A stretch of DNA of 64,000 bases from contig CAYXMQ010000001.1 in NCBI GenBank assembly GCA_964466195.1, positions 1-64,000 on the forward strand. The letters are read 5' to 3'. The translations under genes and the position numbers were made by a program. Under the pieces are notes generated by a model. The model did no database searches. It was not told the origin of the DNA and saw nothing but the letters and a program-made list of their open reading frames with translations. Positions within the stretch are counted from its first letter, which is position 1, and the number at the start of each line of letters is the position of its first letter. The stretch is from PFJX01 sp964466195 (lineage in GTDB: Bacteria; Pseudomonadota; Gammaproteobacteria; Burkholderiales; Thiobacillaceae). Positions 8,581 through 16,028 of this stretch are shown piece by piece.

Positions 8581-11184
8581 ATGACCAAGACCACCTACAC
8601 CCAGAAAGAAATCGAAACCGTCCTCGCAAGCATCGCAGAGGAATCCGGCGAATCCGCATACACGGTACTTGGGCGATTACATGAGGTTGGTTTGCTTGGT
8701 TTTTCGTCCGATCCAGACAAGGCGGCAAGGTGGTACCTAGAAGCTACGAAACAGTGTGCCAGGGAGGCTATGTGGCGGCTATCAGAACTGAAAGGGAGCA
8801 CCTACGGGACATTAGTGGAGGGCATGAAGACTAGCCACCTTATGTTGGAGGAATACTGGCTTCCTACAGACGAGGAACGAGCCAAACTTTTGAAAGAGTC
8901 TGCCGAGTTGGGTTTTCAACCAGCGATTAAATTTCTCGCAGAACAAAAACAGAAAAAGAGAGCGCAACAGGAGAATCAAGCATTTTATTTCCGCCAGATG
9001 GACCTTGAGTTAGAGCAAGAAGAAAAAACACTTCGAGATGCTTTGCTCAGAGGAGTCCCTGGTGCTGCAGTGAAGCTGGCAGATCATTTGCTTTGCCACG
9101 CTAATCGCCTGGATAAAACGAATCCGGGGCGGGATGTGCAAGAAGAAGCCCGCGGCCTGCTTGAACCGGTACTTGGTCATAGCGTCACGGCGAACGAAAT
9201 GTATGCAGAGCATTTCGCCAAGAATGACAGACAAGCTCTGGAGTTGTATTCACAAGCTCTTGCTCTGTGCCCTGACGATGCTTTTCAAAAGGCCAGTATT
9301 GAACTGGCCATGGCTGATCGGTACATGAATGAAGGAAGTGATTGTCTCGATGAACAACAAGGGGTGCAGATTCTTGAACGATTGATTGACACTGGCGAGT
9401 GCTTGCCCGCTAGTGCGCACGCCAAGCTGGCAAAGCTATATGACTTGGGGCCACAAACGGCGAGAAACCCTGTGAAGGCCTATGAGCACTATTTTGCAAG
9501 TCTTGATGATGAGAGTGGTTTTGGCGGAGAAGACCCGTCTATTCAGTTTCGGCTTGCCATCATGACCTTACATGGCAACGGCTGCACGGCAGACCGGGAG
9601 GCTGCAAAGACATGGTTTCGTAAGATTGGGCATATACGAGCAGATCGGTCGTCCAATCTCTATAAGTGGGCCAGACTGGCATTGCAATTAGGGTGGGAGG
9701 ACGAAGGCGAGTGGCAGGAATGCTCGATGGAGTTGTATGCGTTGCTGGTGAGTGCAAACGGCAGCACGCAAAAAGAGTACGAACCGCGTCTGTCTCGACC
9801 AGACGTGGAAAGGCTTTTGTCAGAGAACAATAATTGTCGTATCCCCTATCAGATGTTTCTGGATGATTGGGATGCACAGAGGGGTGCCAGACGACAAAAA
9901 GGCTCGCTTAAAGCAGCCGGGGAAAAATGGCATGGATTATTACGGGATCTCGAAGGTGTTTCAGGCCCTGACCATATAGCTGAAATCTATCGCATGCTCG
10001 ATGCTGACCGCATCGCGCTGAACGATGCTGCCTTCAGCCATCTTCAGGGGAATATCGACCAGACAGCTCTCTCCTCGCTTCTCGTCGCACGTTTTCTACT
10101 CGACGGACGCGCTGCTCAATCCGTTCCCGAGCGAGCCTTGGCGTTGCTTAAGCAAATTAATGAATACCTCCGCGCTATGGAGGAACCGAAACCGAGCAGC
10201 GCTAAGGTCTACCCCGCCACATTTCGCCGACGACTCAAAGATGATGTCCACGCACTAATCCCTATCGGCGAATACCTCAAAGCAGAGCGCGAGAAACAGG
10301 AGGTTAAGGCGCAGGCCGAACGAGAAAAACGTGAGGCCGTCGAAAACCTGATGGCCATGTTTGCCCACAAATTCCGGGGGCCGGTTGCCAGTATCTTATT
10401 CAACACCGCACATCAGCGGGACGAGCGAGCATATGTCGACGCAGCACGCACCATGAACGGATTGCTCGATATCTTTAGCGTGGTCTCCTCTACTCCGGAA
10501 CGCTTGACCACGCATCTTAGAGAAGACAGAACCGGTGCTGGTTCGCCGGCCATTGTCCTTCTGAATTCGCTCATGCAGTCCCTGCAGCAATTGCTCGCTT
10601 CGCGTAATCGCAGCCGTATGTCGCCACATTATCTTGCCTATGCCCAACGGCAAGGAGCTGCACCGGCCAATCTACGTTTATCCGCATGGTGCGGCGAGAT
10701 CAGCTGGCAGGCAGTTGAAAAAGGCCTGCAGTTGCAATGGGAACAGGAGATCGGCGCCATGATCACGCATGGCGATCTTGATGGGCTTGCCGACTGGATG
10801 GCCGCGCATTTGCTCCCATTCCAGAATGAGGGGTTCACGGAGAGCACGATCCGTTTCGCCGAGTTCGGTCCCAAGTCTTCAATGCTCACTGTGGTGTTCA
10901 CCGAGATGCTGGTCAACGCCATCAAACATGCCACACCCTCGGCTTCTGCACCGTTGCGGCTCATCTGGAGTGAATCTCAGGAGGAGGTGGCTGTTACCTG
11001 CATGAACCCGAGTACCCGAGATTCTCGAAACCGCGAGAAAAGCAAAGGCAGCGGCCGGGGTCACAAATTCCTGCGGCTGATCGCGGACCACCTGCATGGA
11101 AGTCTGGAAACCGAAATTGGCAAGGAGCCATCGCTAGTCAGGATGAGAATACCTGCCGGCGTTATAAAAGGGGGAGCCGCATGA
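8581..11184 (+). CDS. Sel1/TPR-like repeats fused to a histidine kinase-type ATPase
   Basis: From the ATG at 8581 the protein is 867 residues; an in-frame TTG at 8545 would add twelve. The first 450 or so residues contain Sel1/TPR-like helical repeats (for example GLLGFSSDPDKAARWYLEA and MTLHGNGCTADREAAKTWF). A charged helix then leads to a dimerisation-like helix with a candidate phospho-acceptor, H596 in MFAHKFRGP. The C-terminal HATPase domain has an N box (EMLVNAIKHA, N779) and a glycine-rich KGSGRGHKFLR. There is no membrane segment, so it senses something in the cytoplasm. The stop overlaps the receiver-like gene by four bases (ATGA). Confidence 0.8.
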   Translation: MTKTTYTQKEIETVLASIAEESGESAYTVLGRLHEVGLLGFSSDPDKAARWYLEATKQCAREAMWRLSELKGSTYGTLVEGMKTSHLMLEEYWLPTDEERAKLLKESAELGFQPAIKFLAEQKQKKRAQQENQAFYFRQMDLELEQEEKTLRDALLRGVPGAAVKLADHLLCHANRLDKTNPGRDVQEEARGLLEPVLGHSVTANEMYAEHFAKNDRQALELYSQALALCPDDAFQKASIELAMADRYMNEGSDCLDEQQGVQILERLIDTGECLPASAHAKLAKLYDLGPQTARNPVKAYEHYFASLDDESGFGGEDPSIQFRLAIMTLHGNGCTADREAAKTWFRKIGHIRADRSSNLYKWARLALQLGWEDEGEWQECSMELYALLVSANGSTQKEYEPRLSRPDVERLLSENNNCRIPYQMFLDDWDAQRGARRQKGSLKAAGEKWHGLLRDLEGVSGPDHIAEIYRMLDADRIALNDAAFSHLQGNIDQTALSSLLVARFLLDGRAAQSVPERALALLKQINEYLRAMEEPKPSSAKVYPATFRRRLKDDVHALIPIGEYLKAEREKQEVKAQAEREKREAVENLMAMFAHKFRGPVASILFNTAHQRDERAYVDAARTMNGLLDIFSVVSSTPERLTTHLREDRTGAGSPAIVLLNSLMQSLQQLLASRNRSRMSPHYLAYAQRQGAAPANLRLSAWCGEISWQAVEKGLQLQWEQEIGAMITHGDLDGLADWMAAHLLPFQNEGFTESTIRFAEFGPKSSMLTVVFTEMLVNAIKHATPSASAPLRLIWSESQEEVAVTCMNPSTRDSRNREKSKGSGRGHKFLRLIADHLHGSLETEIGKEPSLVRMRIPAGVIKGGAA

Positions 11185-12545
11185 GCACGTTTCTTTGGGT
11201 GGAGGATTTCGATGGCGGTCAGTTCCAGGAATTTTCCTCCGCCATCTTCTACCAGGCATTGGGGATAGAAAAAATGGGCTTCCCTAACGAGGAGAGCCTC
11301 TTACGACCGTGGCTAAGGGAGCATCACATTACGCTGGCCACCAATTATGCCGAGGCAGCCCGCATGATCGAGGACTGCTTGGATGAATTCGATAGCGTTG
11401 TGCTCGATATCGATCTCAACCTAATCGGCGAGAGCGCCGAAGAAGACGTGCCGGTGGTGCAACCGATTCTGGAGCGCTGGTATGGCTACAACCACAAAGC
11501 CGATGATGAGGAAGCATCGGATGCATCGTATGACGGGGCCCGCGACAAAATGAAGGGGATAGCTGGCTACCACCTCTTTCTCGATCTGGTGCTGAAACGT
11601 GGATTTCCCCGAGACCGCATCCTATTCTGCTCGAACCACGGCGATCAACTGAAGACGTCCATAGACGAAAGTTTCGAGAAGGCACGGATCGAAGCGCCAG
11701 ATATCTGGAGGAAGGATGATTCTCGTGTCAGCGACTGGGTCAGCCACCAGCAAAAAGACCCCTATCTACGACTACGTCGTTGGATCATTCTGGCCTGTAG
11801 GGAGGTATTAGAGCAAATGAGCCACGACCAATGCTGCTACAAAATGGCCAATCTGCCGGGAGATGCGACATCCAAATTATCTGTAGAAAATGCCAAGGTA
11901 TTACTGGAAACGCTGCCCAGGCTGCTGCCAGTCATTGAGCCTGCTGAGCGGGAAAAGCAACAGATTTTTCGGCTATTCGTGAGGTCGTTGACCCAGGACT
12001 GGGACAAGGTGGTTTTCAAGTCAAAGGAGCTAAAGTCACCTGACAAGGCCTTTGCTGCGGTGCTGAAAAACGCCCGCAACTGGACCAGCCATGATATGCA
12101 CGCATTATCGATGCTGGATGAGGCTGATGTTGCATTCCTGTTCTTGATCATGTTGCGAGCGAGTTTCAGCCGACAAGACAAAGGCGACCGGCTTGAGAAA
12201 TTTGAAGAGCAGATGCTCCCCTTGCTCGGTGCAGAGGTGGAATTGGACATGAGCAAACTCAAAACCACTCTTAAGACTTCCTACGAGGAAATCCAGGGCA
12301 TGCACGCAGAACTGGCTGAACGGGTTGATGAACCCAGAGGCTATTTTTCGAATATGGTCAACAATTTGCAGCAGAAAAAAGCTATCCCCGCTGATAATCT
12401 GATGCAACGACTGATGCAGATTCTTTGGCATCAGTTGAGTTGGCAGAATGATGAGGGTGAGTTCTCCCCGCAGTTGAAGCACTTTAATAAGCCAAAGTTT
12501 CTCGACCAATTGACCCGACGGACTTTTGCCAGGAGTTTCAGCTAA
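11181..12545 (+). CDS. Receiver-like protein paired with the Sel1/TPR kinase
   Basis: The 454-residue protein starts FLWVEDFDGG, and SVVLDIDLN follows near residue 76, like the acidic pocket and phospho-acceptor strand of a CheY-type receiver. RILFCSNHGDQLK fits the later Ser/Thr and Lys strand. An acidic insert (about 83-115) interrupts the domain. The C-terminal 270 residues are helical, with no known DNA-binding or catalytic motif. The four-base overlap with the kinase gene implies coupled translation and a cognate pair. The receiver reading is by motif pattern only. Confidence 0.7.
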   Translation: MSTFLWVEDFDGGQFQEFSSAIFYQALGIEKMGFPNEESLLRPWLREHHITLATNYAEAARMIEDCLDEFDSVVLDIDLNLIGESAEEDVPVVQPILERWYGYNHKADDEEASDASYDGARDKMKGIAGYHLFLDLVLKRGFPRDRILFCSNHGDQLKTSIDESFEKARIEAPDIWRKDDSRVSDWVSHQQKDPYLRLRRWIILACREVLEQMSHDQCCYKMANLPGDATSKLSVENAKVLLETLPRLLPVIEPAEREKQQIFRLFVRSLTQDWDKVVFKSKELKSPDKAFAAVLKNARNWTSHDMHALSMLDEADVAFLFLIMLRASFSRQDKGDRLEKFEEQMLPLLGAEVELDMSKLKTTLKTSYEEIQGMHAELAERVDEPRGYFSNMVNNLQQKKAIPADNLMQRLMQILWHQLSWQNDEGEFSPQLKHFNKPKFLDQLTRRTFARSFS

Positions 12546-12683
12546 CCGATAAAGCCAAATAGCTATAGCTAGGCTACAGGGAACAACATCATGAACACCA
12601 CTAGCTGGACCAGATGTGTAGCCTTCAAGCGTGGCCAAAATTCACCCAGCTTGGGGGCGGGTTGCTTCTGGCGGTTGGCGTCC

Positions 12684-13682
12684 CTAGGCGGCGAAGAACC
12701 GCATCGCTTTGCCGAACTCGGCGTCGTCGTAGCCGAATATCTCGCGCAAGCCGCGCCGTGAGGCGCCAATGAGGGACTCCTCGATCATTTCTTCCAGCGG
12801 GGTCCGAGCGACGATCTGGCCAGGCGCGCGAGTGGGGTTGAGCCGCCTGACCAGCTCCGCGCCCTCGGGAGCGACGATGAAGAGTTTCAAGCCGCGCTCG
12901 ACCGCACGCGCGATGACGGCGTTGATGTGCTCGTCCCGGAAGCCGTAGCCTATGACCATGAGCTTCGCTCCTGCAGCCGAAAGACTCTCTTCGAACACCC
13001 GGGCATACCAGTTCAAGATCGGCGTTTGCCCGATCTCCCGAACCTTGGCCCCGCCCATGATGAGCAGCAACTGGCCATCCGTCCGCGTCCAGTTCGACGA
13101 GCCGTGCAGCTTGTAGATCGGCTGGAAGCTAGTGTCAGCCTTGAAGCCATCCTCTGCGAGAGGGCTCCACGTAGAGCGAGACCATAAATTGGCGTGCATC
13201 GGCTCCTGTGGCGGAACTCGCCTCATGCCAGGCAGCTCGGCTCCGGCCCACTTCTTCTTGCCGATCAGGGCAATGTTGTCGTTGACGTAGTGGTGCTCCA
13301 AAAGCACGTCTTGGTTCAGCGTGAAGATGGCGTCGAAGCGAGTCAGGAAGGTGCCGATCTGGCGTTCGATGTGCTGCTGTCCGAATTGCCAGTCCCCAGC
13401 CGCCATGAAGGCCGCGTTCATGTCGTCGAACATCCGCTTGATCGCGTCCTGCAACGCCATGAGTTGCCCACCGGCTGAACCTGGGTCTTGGGCGTACTGT
13501 GCTTGCAGCTCCGCCAACGCGGCCTCGAACCCGCCTCGCTCTTGGTGCTTCCAGAGCAGCCGCCGCAGGGCTGGGTCTCTGGCGACTTCCAGGCTTCCCA
13601 GAAGATGTTCGAACGCCTCCGTCGCGAGCCAGCCGCCCCAATTGCGGCTGAACCCCGCGCCAATCAACAGCAAGTCGGCCAT
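12684..13682 (-). CDS. SIR2-like family protein
   Basis: From the ATG at 13682, preceded by GAGGGG at a good distance, the protein is 332 residues. It starts MADLLLIGAGFSRN, the NAD-binding glycine motif of SIR2-like domains, followed by AIFTLNQDVLLEHHY, PIYKLHGSSNW and LMVIGYGFRDEHIN. That order is diagnostic for the bacterial SIR2_2/SIR2-like defence families, many of which deplete NAD on phage infection. It stands alone on the minus strand, facing the receiver-like gene. No partner gene is adjacent, so it may act by itself or be the remnant of a larger system. Confidence 0.85.
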   Translation of the reverse strand: MADLLLIGAGFSRNWGGWLATEAFEHLLGSLEVARDPALRRLLWKHQERGGFEAALAELQAQYAQDPGSAGGQLMALQDAIKRMFDDMNAAFMAAGDWQFGQQHIERQIGTFLTRFDAIFTLNQDVLLEHHYVNDNIALIGKKKWAGAELPGMRRVPPQEPMHANLWSRSTWSPLAEDGFKADTSFQPIYKLHGSSNWTRTDGQLLLIMGGAKVREIGQTPILNWYARVFEESLSAAGAKLMVIGYGFRDEHINAVIARAVERGLKLFIVAPEGAELVRRLNPTRAPGQIVARTPLEEMIEESLIGASRRGLREIFGYDDAEFGKAMRFFAA

Positions 13683-13763
13683 ATCGCCCCTCAATCGCGA
13701 TTCCTGCCGATAGGATACCCGGAATCGGTGGAGCGGTTCCGATGACACTGCTGCCCAAAAGGC

Positions 13764-13786
13764 ATCGGGCCTCTCGGAGGCCCGAT
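13764..13786. repeat. Perfect 9-base inverted repeat
   Basis: ATCGGGCCT, five spacer bases, AGGCCCGAT. It lies upstream of the SIR2-like gene. No run of T follows on either strand, so it is not a typical terminator. It could be an operator or a relic of a lost terminator. Confidence 0.6.
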
Positions 13787-14140
13787 TGCATCAGGTCGTC
13801 GACCTTTCAAATTTCAACAGATTAAGTGAACGTCTTGGCTGCGGCCCCTTTTTTTTGATGATTGGCGGCTTCTTTGGTGTGTGATGGGCAGGTTAGGGTC
13901 GAATCCTGCTATAGCCTGAAGGTCGGAGCGGTCATTCAGGTAAATTTCCTAGCCTACGGCCGCTGACCAGTGCATTGCGGCCGTTCGTGGAGTAGAGCGC
14001 CACTGACCGCAATGGCCGAGCAGTGTGCATTCGATAAGCAATGACCAAGGGCAGCTATCCGATTCGATTCCGGTCAGTCAGATGTACTTGATTGGTCAAG
14101 TTTGATGAGAACGGCTGGTCAATGCCATGAGAATACGCAC

Positions 14141-14197
14141 TTCCGTCTGGTCATAGAACCTTTGGCCCATGACAACCACCCGCATATTCCCGCCTGA
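14141..14197 (+). pseudogene. Relic of HigA-like antitoxin C-terminus
   Basis: This reads FRLVIEPLAHDNHPHIPA then stop, against FRLAIEPLVHDDDPHMPA then stop at the end of the intact gene at 4031-4351. By my count 47 of 57 bases match. Upstream the similarity ends abruptly and there is no start codon in phase, so only the 3' end of a gene copy remains. It is not long enough to encode anything useful. Confidence 0.8.
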
Positions 14198-14199
14198 CC

Positions 14200-14232
14200 T
14201 TGGATGCCAAGCGTGAACTGGATTCGGTTGAC
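14200..14232 (+). pseudogene. Short match to relaxase gene 3' end
   Basis: This reads LDAKRELDSVD. The relaxase at 18604-20610 (opposite strand) ends LDAKRELD then stop. Over the shared 25 bases I count 21 matches, and the same codon phase is kept. It directly follows the antitoxin relic. The match is short, so chance cannot be fully excluded, but identical residues in phase make a relic plausible. Confidence 0.45.
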
Positions 14233-14240
14233 CAAGTCCG

Positions 14241-15206
14241 CTACCGAGGTTTCCTCATCGAACGAGCCCTGATGATCTGGTCCAACTGCACTCCATCGAT
14301 GTCGGTATTCATCTGCATCCAGAGCGGTAGATGATCGGAGAGCTGGTAGGTGAATTTGGTCTTGGTCAGGCCTGGGAACAGGGGTTCGCTGTCGCCCTGA
14401 TAAAAGTCGAGCACGCCACCCAGGTTGGTGAAGTTATCCGGATAAGTCGGGTAATGCAGGATTTGATCGTAGCGTTTGCCCTTGGCCAGGTCTGAGCCGA
14501 ACTCCAGTTTCTGTAGCGCCTTCGGGATGCTCAATCCCTTGCCGGTGATTGCCTCGAACAGCGCCCCCTTGCGGCTGGGAATATTGAAGTCGCCCATCAC
14601 CAGGATGTCCTTGTCTTCGGCGGTGTTCTGCTGCCGCTTCAGGTCCACCCATTCGGCCAGGGAGCGGATCTCCGGCAGTCGGTCGGCTTGTTTATCACCC
14701 CAGCGAATGTGGGCGACGATGACCACGAAATCAAAATTCCCCGCAGAAAACGAAGCCATATAGGGCATGCGCCACCAGGTAAATTCCGGCACATATTCAC
14801 TGCCGGACTTCTTGCGCGGCGGATTGACGCTGGCGGCCAGGCCGGTGAAGGTCACGGCGCGGTGGTCATACACAAAAGCCAGTCGCTCTCGGTTGCCGCC
14901 AGGGTCCGGAATCATGTCCGAATAGATCACCCGCCAGTAAGGACCGAGGATCTTCAGCACACGCCCCAGGTCGCTGAGGTCATCGCGCAATTCTGTCAGG
15001 CTGACCAGATCGAACTGGCCAATGATCTCTGCGATGTAATGGATGGCCGCTTCGGAACGACGAACCTTGCCGAACTCACGGATGTTCCAGGTGGCGATGT
15101 TGAGCGTCTCGTCCAGCTTCGAGGAGGGAACCTGGGCGGCCGCAATGCGATCGCGTAACACCTTCAGTCCGCTGGCGATTTCGAGCGTGGGATTGCCGTG
15201 GAACAT
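14241..15206 (-). CDS. Endonuclease/exonuclease/phosphatase (EEP) family protein
   Basis: A 321-residue protein with the EEP fold motifs in order: NIATWNIREFG, SLTELRDD, AHIRWGD, MGDFNIPS, KRYDQIL and SDHLPLWM. These supply the metal and catalytic residues of DNase I-like nucleases and phosphoesterases. No signal peptide is seen, so it acts in the cytoplasm. It is last in the minus-strand mobilisation cluster, about 78 bases after the DUF4400 gene. Whether it works in transfer, DNA processing or defence cannot be read from the sequence. Confidence 0.85.
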   Translation of the reverse strand: MFHGNPTLEIASGLKVLRDRIAAAQVPSSKLDETLNIATWNIREFGKVRRSEAAIHYIAEIIGQFDLVSLTELRDDLSDLGRVLKILGPYWRVIYSDMIPDPGGNRERLAFVYDHRAVTFTGLAASVNPPRKKSGSEYVPEFTWWRMPYMASFSAGNFDFVVIVAHIRWGDKQADRLPEIRSLAEWVDLKRQQNTAEDKDILVMGDFNIPSRKGALFEAITGKGLSIPKALQKLEFGSDLAKGKRYDQILHYPTYPDNFTNLGGVLDFYQGDSEPLFPGLTKTKFTYQLSDHLPLWMQMNTDIDGVQLDQIIRARSMRKPR

Positions 15207-15284
15207 GGATTTGCCCTTTCATGAAGTGCCTAAGCCAGGGCGATATTCATCCTGACAAGGCTGGGCATCAAGTATGGGCAGACA

Positions 15285-16028
15285 TCAAAGATACTTCTTG
15301 AGGTAAGTCCACTGCACCCGCGACAGCACCCCAATCAGCAATGCCAGGGGCAGCACGATCCATTCCGGCCGGATGCTGACAGGCCACATCAGATACAGCA
15401 TTGCCCCCGTTCCCAGGCCGGCAAACTGGAAGAATTTGGCACGGTGGTACATCGAAGAAGATTCCCGGCCGGCGCAGGCGCGCCGGATGCTGCGTTGGGC
15501 CAGGCCGTCCACCAATCCCAGGCACCAGACCAGCAGGAACAACGGCGTCGCCCCAATCAATATCGCCAGCCGCACCCCGAAAATCTGCGCCCGGACCATG
15601 GCCAGGTAGAGCTCGTCCTGTAGGTGATAGACAAGATGATTGCGGGCGATGATGTCGCCGCCATAGGCGGGGATGTCGGGGTTGGCCGGTAGCAGCGCGG
15701 CGTTGGTCATCCAGCGCTCGAAGGGAATCAACTGGAAGAAGAACCCATACACTCCTCTGGCGAAGGCCTCGGCCAGTCCAGTCAGGGGAGCCTCCGGCCG
15801 CAGGCTATGGGTGAGTTCGATATCCTGGTGCAGGGTCTGCTGCACTTGCGCCAGCGCCGCGCTGTCACTAAACACCTTATCGCCCCAGACCTGCTTGGCC
15901 AGCAGGATTTCCATGCCCATCGCCGCCAATGCCATCAGAGCCAGCGTGAGCCAGGCATAGAACACCAGCTTCAGCGGCCACAAGAAAACATCATGGGCCG
16001 CCAGCCCCTCTCCCCGCTTAAAGGTCAC
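15285..16028 (-). CDS. ICE membrane protein, DUF4400 family
   Basis: An inner-membrane protein of about 247 residues with hydrophobic segments near the start (FLWPLKLVFYAWLTLALMAL), in the middle (LAILIGATPLFLLVWCLGL) and near the end (AGLGTGAMLYLMWPV, then IVLPLALLIGVLSRV). This matches the DUF4400 proteins that follow TraD in ICEs of the SXT and PFL families. I chose the GTG at 16028, which overlaps the TraD stop by 11 bases; an ATG at 16085 would give 266 residues. It probably supports the coupling protein at the membrane. Confidence 0.8.
   Translation of the reverse strand: MTFKRGEGLAAHDVFLWPLKLVFYAWLTLALMALAAMGMEILLAKQVWGDKVFSDSAALAQVQQTLHQDIELTHSLRPEAPLTGLAEAFARGVYGFFFQLIPFERWMTNAALLPANPDIPAYGGDIIARNHLVYHLQDELYLAMVRAQIFGVRLAILIGATPLFLLVWCLGLVDGLAQRSIRRACAGRESSSMYHRAKFFQFAGLGTGAMLYLMWPVSIRPEWIVLPLALLIGVLSRVQWTYLKKYL

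Larger units (their letters stand above)
13683..14240. other. Intergenic region with relics and short repeats
   Basis: No intact gene. It holds a perfect hairpin (13764-13786), repeat words of the GCGGTCATT / GCGGCCGTT / ACTGACCGCAATGGCCG type (13926-14020), the relic of a HigA-like antitoxin C-terminus (14141-14197), and a short match to the end of the relaxase gene (14200-14232). It looks like a scarred junction between the first cargo block and the mobilisation genes. Confidence 0.6.
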
